From Hetaerina americana (lineage: Eukaryota > Arthropoda > Insecta > Odonata > Calopterygidae), in NCBI GenBank assembly GCA_022747635.1, contig JAKTNV010000009.1:67474677-67538676 (forward strand): a DNA stretch of 64,000 bases. The letters run 5' to 3'. Shown in pieces: positions 1-9,881 of this stretch (positions within the stretch are counted from its first letter, which is position 1; every line of letters begins with the position of its first letter). The translations under genes were made by a program, and so were the position numbers. Under the pieces are notes generated by a model. The model did no database searches, was not told the origin of the DNA, and was given only the letters and a program-made list of their open reading frames with translations.

Positions 1-129
1 CATGAATGAGGTTACCTAAAGGGGAAATCATTAATGTTTTTAAAATTATTTCCAGTGATATGAGGCACTTTAAATATTTATAATTATATTATACAGCAGT
101 TTCCTTCCTTGCGATAGGAAATAATTAAC
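1..129. other. AT-rich left edge, probable intron
   Basis: This stretch is AT-rich with no open frame worth reporting. If the microexon at 130-162 is real, this is intron of the minus-strand PH-domain gene, which then continues past the left end of the window. Confidence 0.4.
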
Positions 130-162
130 CTCTGGTGAACAACGGTTTGTCAGCATTAGTCC
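130..162 (-). CDS. possible 33-nt microexon of the PH-domain gene
   Basis: On the minus strand a pyrimidine-rich stretch ending TTTTCTCAG is followed by 33 nt and then a GTTAAT donor. The exon starts in phase 1, which matches the phase left by the exon ending at 1180, and it ends in phase 1. It would add residues GTNADKPLFTR after the NTG of the previous exon. Both the phase match and the splice signals are seen directly. However, a 33-nt exon is short enough to arise by chance and there is no homology to support it. Confidence 0.3.
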
Positions 163-1177
163 CTGAGAAAATTGAATTAATTGAAAAATTGATTCACTTA
201 AATATGCATTTATTGATGAAGTTAATTAGTTTATTATTACAGATTATTAACTTTCTTATTAACCAATGAAAACCTACCACTTGTCCCATTTTTTTAATTA
301 TGAGTATATAAGGAAGGTTTCAATTTATTATCTTGTGTTTTTTTCAATTGTCATGAATTATTAAAAAGTCCTGGGTAAATAAATTTTCATTAAGAATCTT
401 AGTGATGAAAAATTCTACATTATTAGTGCCTTCTTCATTTCTACATTCCATACTATTGGAAATGCATGTTTTATCAAAGAAAAAGCTTCTTTTTTGGAAT
501 TTTCAAATAAATGTACATAAATAAATACACAGGCAAAAGGATAATTATGAATTTAATCTTCATATGGAAAATTTCTAAAGAATCTATTATGAGGAACTTG
601 ATGTCTAATGGAAATGGATGTCTAATGTCTAATATTCTGTTTTGGGAACAATCTCAAATATGCCTAACAACTATGAAACATTTTGAAAATCTAATGAAAT
701 GCACATTCGTGAACATATAGAAAACCACTGATCATTTAGAGTGTAGCAACAATCTGGTTAAAATGCCTACAAATACCCATTATACAATTCTATTTTCTTT
801 GTTAATACATCAATTTCAAATGTTTCTTCCAAAACAAAGTAGTGGTAAGCAAAAATCATATGCCCATTCTTGATTTATAACACAAGGCCTGGCAGCAAAT
901 TTAACAATATTTTCATCAATTTTAAACACTACACAATTTGATGAATAAATATTTGTAATAAAAATATATCCAGTCCTAAAATAAATTACTTTCATAGAGA
1001 AAACAATACCCGGTTGAAAAGTATGATGCTCATAATTGAAAATGATTACCCTAGAATTATTAGAAAAATTCCATTTGAAGAATATATATTAGCTTTTACA
1101 TTAGTATTTTTGAGCTGCTGTTTATAAAATCCTTAAACAGTCATTTCCTTTTGGTTTGTTTTGAAGTCAAATCACAA
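163..1177. other. AT-rich intron of the PH-domain gene
   Basis: This is about 1 kb of AT-rich sequence with short fortuitous open frames only, for example 511-720 on the plus strand. I see no repeat family of this window in it. It lies between the 1180-1378 exon and the possible microexon, so it reads as intron. Confidence 0.6.
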
Positions 1178-1179
1178 AC

Positions 1180-1378
1180 CTGTGTTCAGTCGGGCTCTGA
1201 ACCTTTCATCAGCATTGCTGGCGTCACTACAACTTCCTCCACTACTGTTCAAGCCTTCATCTACCCTGCAGAGGGATTCCGAAATGTCCCTGCACTGAGA
1301 ATGTAAGTGGGCCCTGTGAGGAGCGAGGTGCATCACTCTTAATGCCCTTCTCCTTTCTTTGCTGCTCAAGGTGCATTC
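1180..1378 (-). CDS. PH-domain gene, exon C (end of PH helix and linker)
   Basis: This 199-nt exon is entered through a TTTTTGCAG acceptor and left through a GTTTGT donor (phase 1). The first residues, ECTLSSKERRR, continue the C-terminal helix of the PH domain encoded by the previous exon (DWFELLE). The rest is a basic, then Ser/Gly-rich, probably disordered linker (for example LNSSGGSCSDASNADE). It has higher GC than the flanking introns and clear splice sites. I do not recognise the protein beyond its PH domain; more C-terminal exons must lie to the left. Confidence 0.75.
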
Positions 1379-1684
1379 CTGCAAAAATATTTTAGCATGA
1401 TAATAACCAATTACTGCAAAACTCAGTTTAAAAAATTTGAAGATATATTTATAAGTGAATGTAAACCTTTACATTGGGAATACATGGGCAATAAACTGGG
1501 AAAAAATTAATATCGCTCAGCTATGAAATAATAGTAAATGATGTAAGCATTGAATAATATCCATTATTGAAATAGAAAGAAAGACTCGTACTTTTCCACA
1601 GATTTTATTATACGGCACAACGCGTTTCACCGACTTGCGGCATCATCAGGTACTATTGAATAATAATTGAATGCAATAACTTAC
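1379..1684 (-). other. intron of PH-domain gene carrying a hammerhead-like repeat
   Basis: This 306-bp intron is bounded by a GTAAGT donor on the right and a TTTTTGCAG acceptor on the left, in minus-strand sense. Almost a third of it is the repeat described at 1583-1660, in the same orientation as the gene. Confidence 0.75.
1583..1660 (-). repeat. Penelope-like terminal repeat fragment with hammerhead-like core
   Basis: On the minus strand the order is CTGATGA (1649-1643), a 4-bp stem with a CAAGT loop (GCCG/CGGT), then GAAAC (1628-1624). This is followed by a GTATAATAAAATCTGTGG-type segment. CUGAUGA and GAAA flanking a short stem are the invariant core of hammerhead ribozymes, which are known in the terminal repeats of Penelope-like retroelements. 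The downstream AATAAAA and TGTGGAA block recurs near 9840 and 48360. Whether it can cleave is unknown: stem III and the cleavage site are not clear. Confidence 0.6.
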
Positions 1685-1876
1685 CTCCAGCAATTCAAAC
1701 CAATCTTCCAAACCATCCTCAGCTCTCAACAATATCACTCGGTGACTGGCATTCTCTTGACCCTTTTGCTCTACGCTGAGATTCCCATTATTCTGTTGTG
1801 CCCCAAGATCTAAAGACACAGTGCTGTAACGCTTCTTGTTTGCCCATTCAACCTTTTCAACTTCGACCAGTTTTAT
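1685..1876 (-). CDS. PH-domain gene, exon B (middle and C-terminal PH strands)
   Basis: This 192-nt exon (64 codons, phase 0 at both ends) lies between a TTGCCACTTCAG acceptor and a consensus GTAAGT donor. It reads from IKLVEVEKVEWANKKRY through HRVILLRAEDGLEDWFELLE. The pattern of strands followed by a helix with a central Trp (residue 152 of the joined fragment) is diagnostic of PH domains, which bind phosphoinositides or proteins at membranes. A Gln/Asn/Gly-rich insert (residues about 118-136) makes the loop before the last strands longer than usual. Confidence 0.85.
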
Positions 1877-2452
1877 CTGAAGTGGCAAAGAAAATTGAGA
1901 TAATTCAGGGCCAGAATAATTATTTAAATTTATATATTCAATTGAAGATATTATGTAAATTTCAACAAAATTTTGTCTATCTTATTATTTCTAGGATATG
2001 ATTTATTATATGGCTGGTAAAAAACTTTTTCAAGAGTTTACTAAATGCTATGTGGTGGTGATCAATGGGTGATTTGCTGAGTTGAATAATGCATTAAAAA
2101 AAGCCTTAAAGAAGTCCCAACAAACAAAAGTTGTTTGATGGCTTCCGCTGTGTGCAGATTATGTATGCTGCATGCTCATGGATTCTTATTTGGGGAAGGT
2201 CACTTTGGCCTGAATATGCCAGCTGGAATTCTGATGCAACTGCTTACAGCAATAAATACACAAGCTGTGAAACCCAAGAGTATGTGGCTTTAATGAGGTA
2301 CACAGTTAAAAAAATATTCTCTGATGAGAATCTTTTCCTTTGGCAGCATATAATGAGGCTTGAGTTTTGACAACCAAAGATAGGGACAAGAATATTTTAT
2401 GGGAATTTCTGAAATAGGTTAATTAAGAACTTTAAAGTTGATTACTACAAAC
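1877..2452 (-). other. intron of PH-domain gene
   Basis: This 576-bp intron runs from a GTTTGT donor to a TTGCCACTTCAG acceptor on the minus strand. It is AT-rich, with chance open frames on the plus strand only. Confidence 0.75.
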
Positions 2453-2731
2453 CTTGAAAAGAAACTGGCCCATCTCAGATATCTTTCCTGAATCCCTTTT
2501 AAAGCAGTGTAGATAATCATGGGTTAGTAGGAAATATCGATGTTTCCAGCGAGAAATTAAGTGAAGATGGTGCAGTAACCACGGAGAACCTCCTCGGTGC
2601 TGTTCTAATTCCCACAGAGCACCACGCTTAACTATGCTGGAGGCTAGAGCTGGCGACAGTGATGTGGAGGATGCTGAAGAGGTTGTGTTCGTGGTGATTG
2701 TAGTGGTTGAGTATGACATGGCACCAGAATC
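2453..2731 (-). CDS. PH-domain gene, exon A (Ser/Thr-rich leader and start of PH)
   Basis: This 279-nt exon (93 codons) starts after a CCATTACAG acceptor and ends at AAG before a GTTTGT donor. It opens with DSGA, then a Met and a low-complexity Ser/Thr run. From about residue 35 comes the PH domain: KRGALWELEQ, then WKHRYFLLTHDYLHCFKR. The frame is open from the acceptor, so the Met at 2719-2717 may be internal rather than the start. The gene's first exon or exons are not found. I could not assign a family; many signalling and trafficking proteins carry such a domain. Confidence 0.85.
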
Positions 2732-2734
2732 CTG

Positions 2735-4145
2735 TAATGGAAAAATAATTAATTAAATTTTGTATTATATTAAAGTGTGTATTTTTTGAGACGATAGCAC
2801 AAAAACACAGATATCTCTATCTAGTATATGTTAGACAAGACAAACATCACACATGGTGTATCTTACTAAATCTCCATTATTATGTTCATTCATTTTATTT
2901 GAAAAAAAAAGATTCATATCAAATCTTGAGGAGATCGAAATGCCCTGGAATTAATTTGGAGCAAAATGTGAATTTTCGTAAACAAATTTGGCGCATCTGA
3001 ATTGATTTTAAAATTAATTCATGGGAGATCAAGAATCATATTATTCATTACCCTGGAGTGAGGGAGACTTAGTACAAGGAACAGCATCTCTAATACAATG
3101 CACCAATTTATTCAATTTTATAGAAGAACAGATCAGAATATTTTATTATATTGGAATATAGACGAGGACAGTGGGACTTTTTAAGAAATAAATTCCAGAT
3201 TGCATGTTATGGTTCAGTATCATGCCGAATTTCGGTTACAAAGAGCTTAACGAGTTGTTATATTTTGACACAACAAAACATACTAGGGTATTTCACTGAG
3301 AAGCATTCACTTTTAATCTGGATAATTCTGATCTCCAAGGAAGCCCTTTGAACTCTAATGGTTCATCCTTAAGTAACATTAATAACATCACAATAAGAAA
3401 ATGAATGGGTGGACTGGAAACCCAGATGGTTTGATGTTTCCATGCGGATTACAATAGGAGAGCCAAAGAAAAGTAAGCTAGTGGTGCCTCAGGACTTAGC
3501 TGACCGGTGATGGTGTGAAAGGGGTGCCAATGAGAAGTTTGCCTGAACTGAGGTTATGTTCATCACTACTCTGTCTGTATACACCCAAGTTGAACAGAGT
3601 GAATAAGACAGGTTTTATGTGAACTATAAGGGTAAGTGCAGCAACAAAGGCGACTACATAACAGGAGCATACAGCACAATCCATAGTGCCTAAAGAAATT
3701 ACATATGACAGAAGTGGTATTCAGGATAATTTTTTTTCTTCATTTTGTTTGCAAAATCTTTCATACTAATTAAAAACCTTTTAATAATATTTTATGAATT
3801 AGAGTCATCATAATTGTAGTTTTACAATTTATACATGCTTCTTTACTCCACATTGGCATGATTTATATAAAAAAATAATTCTTTCAGGTTCTTACAAGTT
3901 ACGATATTATCCATAAAAGATTAAAATAGCCATTTCAAAACTCTGACACGATTGTAGCAATAAAACGCTACTTTACTGAATAATTAAATATACATAGAAC
4001 ATGAGCCTCAAATTTGAACAATTTTTCTCTAAAAAGAGAAGTATTTGTATCCAATGAACACGCAGTTGTTCCAAAAACCTAATACTCGTAATGCTCCACA
4101 CCAAAACCCATTCTGATTTGTTTTGTCACGTGGCCTCGTGACGTT
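2735..4145. other. non-coding, probable intron or 5' flank of the PH gene
   Basis: This is AT-rich sequence upstream, on the minus strand, of the first recognised coding exon. Only short open frames without recognisable features are present (for example 3151-3351 plus and 3496-3684 minus). Confidence 0.5.
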
Positions 4146-4316
4146 TACACGCCAAACCATCCATTGATACGAACGGCGGCAATGTCGACGTCGTCCAGGA
4201 GGACGAGGCCGACTGGGCCATTCGTGCAGAGAATGTAAGCCGTGAGCATAATAGACTTCGGAAGGATCGAGGAAAGATATCAGATGTCCACCCAAGGGGA
4301 ACAGCTACATAAAACA
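4146..4316. other. GC-rich coding-like block of unclear strand
   Basis: A 170-bp GC-rich block sits in AT-rich DNA and shows RNY codon periodicity on both strands. On the plus strand, an open frame includes AKPSIDTNGGNVDVVQEDEA and meets a GTAAGC donor-like site at about 4226. On the minus strand, a frame includes TNGPVGLVLLDDVDIAAVRI. I recognise neither. It could be a first exon of a plus-strand gene, an upstream exon of the PH gene, or a repeat relic. Confidence 0.3.
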
Positions 4317-5059
4317 TATTTATCCAAGGGCAGACAAAGTACCTATTCTTTCCGGTGTCAGTGTGAACGAAGATGAAAACTTTTGAAAAAAATCGCCTAA
4401 TTGCAAGTTCTGAATCTGACTAAAGACACATTTTGTTGCACAGTTTACGAAAGAATATTTTGCGAACGAACGTCAATGATAGAAAATGCGAAGTTTGAAT
4501 AGTTACACAAAACTAACAGGTTCATCCATTAAGGTAAGACTGGTGTATTAAACAGAAGAGCGATTAGTTTCAAACTTGAGTTAAAATGAATACACGGGCA
4601 TTTACTCACTATCAAAATTAGCGGGAAATACTCAACGGTTTGGGTGCAGAATGCAAAATAGATAATTTCATGGCTTTCAAAATAGGATTAGTCCGCAGAG
4701 ATCTGCGAGCAGATTTATCGGATTGAATTTGACGGAAGTGATAAACTTAATTATGAAACTTACGTAATTCGATTTATACAATACAGGATGTCAACTTTTA
4801 AACTGAAACAATATAAATGATTGACTTGAAAGAGTTTCAACATTAAATGTCAACTTAGGCACGTTAATTTTAGGAAACAAAAGAAAACTTAACCAATAGA
4901 GACAAAAAAATAAACATTGTTTTTGAATTTTAGTTTAATGCATGGAGGAGTAATGAGTCAAAACTATAATCAGAGAACAAAACAAATAGATCAGGAAGAT
5001 ATTATTGACATTTTTTTGCATTGAAACGCCAATCAACCGAAGATATTTTTCATTCAATA
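4317..5059. other. AT-rich non-coding stretch
   Basis: I see no gene, RNA or recognisable repeat in this 740-bp AT-rich stretch. Confidence 0.5.
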
Positions 5060-5130
5060 ATTTAATTCCAACCGTTCATGGTCAAGCGAATAATTTTTAA
5101 ACTCTGAAATTGTTTCATTATAATCGTCAG
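5060..5130 (+). repeat. SINE-B tail fragment
   Basis: The stretch GCGAATAATTTTTAAACTCT and what follows (GAAATTGTTTCATT) match the 3' part of the tRNA-derived element at 6548-6690, without the tRNA-like head. It is a truncated, diverged copy. Confidence 0.5.
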
Positions 5131-5154
5131 AAAACTTAATTTTTGTTTTATGCC

Positions 5155-5425
5155 GGCCTAGCGGGAAGAGAACTCGACTGCTGTCGTGGGATTTCCGGGT
5201 TTAAAGCTTCCCGAAGGCAATTGCCTTCATGAACACCCCACAGCAAAACCCAGAAGGTGCGATTTCATGAATACCAAATTTACCTAGGGAATCAACGGGA
5301 GGTTCGGAGAAAGGAACTGCCCTCCAAACTTGAAGGTGTAATTAATTACTCGGGCCGATTGGCTTATTGCGGGAGAAGTTCAACTCCGTCAACCATCAAG
5401 TCAGCCTTCGGGTTAATAATATTTT
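5155..5425 (+). repeat. SINE-A copy, tRNA-headed, diverged
   Basis: A degenerate tRNA-like head (AGCGGGAAGAGAACTCGACT, then TTTCCGGGTTTAAAGC) is followed by the element body. GAGAAAGGAACTGCCCTCC corresponds to the AGGGAAAGGAACTGCCCCCC of the copy at 6245. The end, GCCTTCGGGTTAATAATA, corresponds to its CCTTCGGGTTGATTACTG tail. Confidence 0.6.
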
Positions 5426-6244
5426 TTGGATATCTGATCACAAAATTCTCCTTGCAAAAGATCCCGAGTCTAGTCCTAGGAGGCAAGGAGATGTTTTTGT
5501 GTAGGAAACTCCGAGGGCAGTGCGCCACCAGCCTAGAAGATGGGATGTTTGTCGTCGTCGGCTAGTTGTCTATTATTGGTTGCATTTGTGAAGAGCATGA
5601 CGGTGCCAGGTTTCTCTGCATCCTCCTCGGAGACGGGGCTTATTAACTGGTGGCATAATGACGATTTTGAGAGGTCGGGGTAAAAAGGCTAATTTTGCGC
5701 TCTGTGGAGCAAATTTTTCGCACTGCCCTCATTGCTAATGATTTGGCATTTTCGCTCTCCTCTTGAACTCGGCGCCAAAGGTCAACCATCCCTCTTACTC
5801 TCCTTCCCCCGCAATTCGCACCTGATGCTAATGAGTGAAATATCGAGACTACATTTTTTGATTAATTGGGAGCAATCCAAATAATGCTACACATGCTTTT
5901 CATTTGATCGTCAAGAGGGGTTTGTATTTGTGATGACTAGCAGTGAATAGGAAGGTAGTAAAAATCGTTATCAAGGTAAGGGTCCGATACTAGGTCTAAA
6001 TTAGTACCCACAACATCAGATGAGATAGGCTATACCTAGTTCATTAATGGCAAATGACAGCGGAATTGATTAGGGTTTGGGGTAGTCAGAATCTAGCGTG
6101 TCTTGCTCATGGAGGACACAGCGGTATACACAATAGAAGTCTATTTTAACAAGGAGATGCTCCAAAACTTTCCCTTTCATGTAATTTTTAATGAAATTCA
6201 TAATCAGACTGGCCTGAAGTTATTAATAATCCTGTCCTCCGAGA
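5426..6244. other. non-coding stretch between SINE copies
   Basis: I see no gene here. The plus-strand open frame ending at 5565 starts inside the SINE and is not a gene. Confidence 0.5.
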
Positions 6245-6535
6245 TTTTAATATATATCGTAGTATAGTCCAGGGGGTAGAGCGTTGGACTGCTGACCGGA
6301 GGGTCCCGGGTTCGATTCCCGGGACAGGCACACCAAGCTCCACCACTAGAGCGCCACCCAAGCTAAAGTGATTTTTCGGGTACCAGATCTTCCTGGGAAA
6401 CCATAACCGGCACAGGGAAAGGAACTGCCCCCCCTACCCTGATGTGTGAATTTCACACGCCGCATAGGGTTTAGTACTGGGTGAACTCTACCATCACCTA
6501 CCATACCGACCTTCGGGTTGATTACTGTTAGCCCC
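6245..6535 (+). repeat. SINE-A copy, best preserved head and tail
   Basis: The element begins with a tRNA-like head. The A-box region is GGGGGTAGAGCGTTGG, and the B box GGTTCGATTCC lies in a perfect CCCGG/CCGGG T-arm at about 6307-6325. The body has a TCGGGTACCAGATCTTCCTG segment and a GGAACTGCCCC segment, and it ends with ACCGACCTTCGGGTTGATTA. Related copies occur at 5155, 15597, 19665, 40580, 41430, 47670, 61560 and 61785. The internal pol III promoter is typical of SINEs, which move with the help of a LINE. Confidence 0.75.
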
Positions 6536-6547
6536 AAAATTTCAGAG

Positions 6548-6690
6548 TTTAAGAGGACGCCTCGGTAGCTTAAGTGGCTAAAGCACTCGACCGGATATTG
6601 AGGGATCTGGGTTCGAATCCCAGTCAAGGCGAATGATTTTTACACTCTGAAATTGTTGCATTGATTAGTGTATTTATGGTTTTTTTAATA
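6548..6690 (+). repeat. SINE-B copy with complete tRNA-like cloverleaf
   Basis: From about 6558 to 6631 the sequence folds as a cloverleaf: acceptor GCCT/AGGC, D arm GCTT/AAGC, anticodon stem CTCGA/TTGAG and T arm CTGGG/CCCAG around TTCGAAT. U33 is missing (loop CCGGATA), so it is not a functional tRNA. The tail GCGAATGATTTTTACACTCT is shared with copies at 5060, 23925 and, on the minus strand, 37765. Confidence 0.7.
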
Positions 6691-6787
6691 TTAAAAATAT
6701 GATGTCAAAATGTGTCAATCAGTCTGGTGCGCCGATCACAACAAACTGTAACGAAGGGTCATTACTAAACTAGGGTGTGCGTGCATA

Positions 6788-6850
<63 letters not shown>
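6788..6850. repeat. (TA)n/(CA)n compound microsatellite
   Basis: About 24 TA units are followed directly by about six AC units. Confidence 0.95.
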
Positions 6851-8598
6851 GAAATACTGGTCACAACAGGAGATCGAAGAGTCAGTTAAACGGAAAATGA
6901 AACGCCTTCGATAGCCATTATGGGTAAAAGGTACTCGGACCGATTTTTTTAGCTGGCACTATCATCGATTCCTTACCAGATCGATCGACCACATTCTTAA
7001 CATCCTCGATACCTTACAGGTAATGCGAAAGGAGTTACGTTTACATACGTACTTCCGATTTACGATGGCTACTCTCGTACCTAAAGCTCTTTGAAAAAAA
7101 TCCCAGCGGCCCTTCGAAAGAGTGGTGGACGCTACCCGCCACTGTAGCTCACTCACGACAAAGGACACGTTTTCATGAAAGGGAATAGATGAAATTCAAG
7201 CGTAATATGCTGCATCATCAATTTCTCTGTAATTTGGAATGGCTATTTCACGGGTTAACGTGACGGCTCTTGATATTTAGGGCCATCCATGCAGTCAACA
7301 TCCCCAAATCCCTTGCACTAACCAAGTACGCGCGCTCGTAAGATGGACGTTCCAGCTCATGCATTAGGCAGCTCACAAGAACGAATAGTAAGTACTCTGT
7401 TTAATAACCTGTAAAAACAGGAAAGACGACGTTTACGGGCTCCGCTATTTTATGCTCCCGTATCATGACCACGTAAATAGCAGGTCGAACCCGTCCTCCT
7501 TCACAGATTATCTCAATTATCCTCCCTCGGGGACTGGAACGAAGAAAAAGAGGTCAGAAGAACCGTTAATTTTTCACGCTCGCTTTCGTAGTGGCAGAGG
7601 TTTCGAACCGGCTCACACGACTGCTGGGCAGGCAGGACGTCGTAAGGAACAAAGCGTTTGCACGAAAGGGAAATCAACCGGGCGAAAAACCCCACTGACA
7701 CGAACACGCGAGACAGAATTCGGCGAAACGAGATGATTAAGGCAAAGGGGAAGACACATTAATTGCGAGGATTGGACAAAAGAATTTTACTCTCACCAGA
7801 AATTAACATTGAGATTAGAACGACCCAACAATTGTAGACCCGATTTCCGACGAACTGAATGGAGGTAAACTACTTCGCGCGTCCTTTCAAATGAGAACGA
7901 GGAGCTGAATGAATCAGTTAAAAGAGGTGTGTAAGAGGTATTCTGGCGTCAACGATGTTGGAAATTCTGAAAGGTTAAAGGTTCGACTGGAATCACATAT
8001 AAGGGACTAAATGGTTTATCAATTTATGAAATATTAACCAACTAAAAATATTAATTACGAGTGCTCAACAGGTAATGCTGGGAAAGTATTTAGTTGATGA
8101 GTTGGAAAGAATGCAGACGAAATTACATCAATTCACCTTCGGTTTTTTGGGTACCAACCCAAGGAATAAGCATAATGGCCCCGTAACATAGAAATCGATT
8201 ACATTGCAGTCAATGAACTCACTGAATTAAACAGAATATAACCACGTCGGAAAATTATTGTATGGGAAAACACTATTAATTTCATCATTAAATTTACCAA
8301 AATAATCGATGCATTTTTGCAAGTCTCTTAAACTTACAAAATCTCATTAAGAAAAGGAGTCCGACCTTCGCGCCCGTCTCTTTAAGTATTCTCAGGTGTG
8401 GTCTAAAATCGGTAGCCCGAAGGAAATCACAACTTATGGTGATTCAAATTTTCAGGTGACATATTATTGAATCACCTTGAACACATTCGACAGTAATTAC
8501 GTTCCAAAATTACATAGCATTATAAGATTCACGCTTTGGGTCACAGAATTATTAAATTGTTTCATATTCAACAAACTCTCCAACGATACTCGTTATTA
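6851..8598. other. non-coding stretch before the first mariner
   Basis: There are no supported genes in this 1.7 kb. Open frames at 6962-7168 (minus) and 7452-7736 (plus) have no recognisable domain. The antisense frame 8552-8821 overlaps the mariner. Confidence 0.5.
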
Positions 8599-9350
8599 CG
8601 AGGGTCATCCGGAAAGTAGTACCCGTTCGTGCCGCATGAAGTGCTGACGACGCGAGTAGCCGCTGGACGAGGTCAGATAGCTTCAGTGGCTTGTCTGCCT
8701 TCTCTGAGCCAAGTTGCGTGACGCTAGCATTGCCTGTGTTGTTTCTGTGATTGTTTACAATGTTTAAAAAAATTGAGAACGCCGCCAGTTGTGAAGTGAG
8801 GGCAGTGATTAAATTCCTCAATGCAAGAAACGTTCGCCCATGTGATATTCATCGCCAATTAAAGGAGGTGTATGGAGACAATGTAATGGACGAGTCGTCT
8901 GTTCGGCGGTGGTGTCGCACTTCAACATGGGGAGGGGGAACACACACGACGATGAGCGTTCGGAGAGACCGTCTGTCATTACAGACCAACTGGTGAGCTC
9001 AGTTGACGAATTCGTGAGGAACGATCGGCGCGTCACAATTGATGACATCTGTGAGCATTTTCCCAATGTTTCTCGAACAATTGTTCATGAAATTGTTAAA
9101 CACCATCTGCATTATGCAAAAATTTGTGCAAGATGGGTCCCTCGCGTATCTCAATGAGCTGGCGGCGAAGGACTATGCAGCAGGAATACAGAAACTTGTC
9201 ACACGTTATGACAAATGCCTTAATTTGCTTGGAGATTATGTTGAGAAGTAGTTTAAAGTATCCTCTTTCAAATAAAATTTTTTATGTTTGTTAATATTTA
9301 CTTTTGTGTCTTTATTTCACGAACGGGTACTACTTTCCGGATGACCCTCG
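8599..9350 (+). mobile_element. internally deleted mariner element, copy 1 (752 bp)
   Basis: This is a Tc1/mariner-type element with 33-bp perfect terminal inverted repeats (beginning CGAGGGTCATCCGGAAAGTA; 8599-8631 and 9318-9350). It is flanked by the TA target duplication at 8597-8598 and 9351-9352. Full mariners are about 1.3 kb, so roughly 0.5 kb is missing from the middle. It encodes both ends of a transposase but no catalytic core. The copy at 12030-12781 has the same length and the same deletion. It is therefore non-autonomous, but with intact ends it could be moved in trans. Confidence 0.93.
8760..9251 (+). pseudogene. mariner transposase remnant, copy 1
   Basis: Translation from the ATG at 8760 gives the N-terminal helix-turn-helix half of a mariner transposase (FKKIENAASCEVRAVIKFLN to SSVRRWCR). 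The frame shifts at about 8910; the next frame continues FNMGRGNTHDDERSERPSVI up to KICARWVPR. The catalytic DD34D region is absent. The sequence jumps to the C-terminus in a third frame, AAGIQKLVTRYDKCLNLLGD followed by YVEK and a stop at 9251. It cannot make an active enzyme. Confidence 0.9.
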
Positions 9351-9351
9351 T

Positions 9352-9727
9352 AAAATTGACGCGAAGGGCTGGCTGCTAGGACAACAGGGACCGCATTAGC
9401 TACACGCGATCGGCCAAATATTGAAGACCTTCTACAGAGGTATTTATCATGAAGGTAAGAGTGAACATTTTTTTAAAACTTCTCATCCCGACGTGTCTGT
9501 GAAATTTATCCCACCTCTACCGAGAAGTTACAAGAAATTAACGCCAAAGGATACTAAATTGTCGTTAAAACCCCAAAATAAACGGCAAAGACAGTTGATA
9601 GAAGAGGTAAGTCTAATCTTGACTGTGCTTCTCCCAAACTTATTTTCATTCAGGTATCTGTCGTACCCATTTGTAAAATAAACTGAAACTTGAGGGCTGC
9701 GAAAGGTAGATTAGAATGTTGAAATCG
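9352..9727. other. non-coding spacer right of mariner copy 1
   Basis: One 86-codon open frame (9421-9681, plus) has no recognisable domain and ends in a hydrophobic stretch. It is probably fortuitous. Confidence 0.5.
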
Positions 9728-9881
9728 TGATGAAAGAAGACACTTTGCTTTGTTCCACATTAAATATTTTTATTACGACCTAGATTTAGTTACAGCGTAA
9801 CATCTTCAGGCACGCTGTAACGAAACCTAGGTCGTAATAAAAATATTTATGTGGAACAAAGCAAAGCGTCTTCTTTCATCA
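9728..9881. repeat. 154-bp palindrome with hammerhead-like/Penelope-like core
   Basis: The two arms are nearly perfect inverted copies meeting at about 9805. Each arm, read outward, contains a stem (GTTAC/GTAAC), then GAAAC (TAAAT in the left arm), then CTAGGTCGTAATAAAAATAT, ATGTGGAACAAAGCAAAG and TCTTCTTTCATCA. CTGAAGA is present on the minus strand (9809-9803). The downstream block is related to those at 1583-1660 and 48306-48385, which are single copies rather than palindromes. Confidence 0.65.

Noticed and set aside
6245..6640. Two apparent tRNA genes
   Set aside because: They head repeated SINE bodies, and the better one lacks U33 and has acceptor mismatches.
8552..9066. Minus-strand open frames over mariner copy 1 (and the same over copy 2)
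   Set aside because: They are antisense shadows of the transposase remnant.
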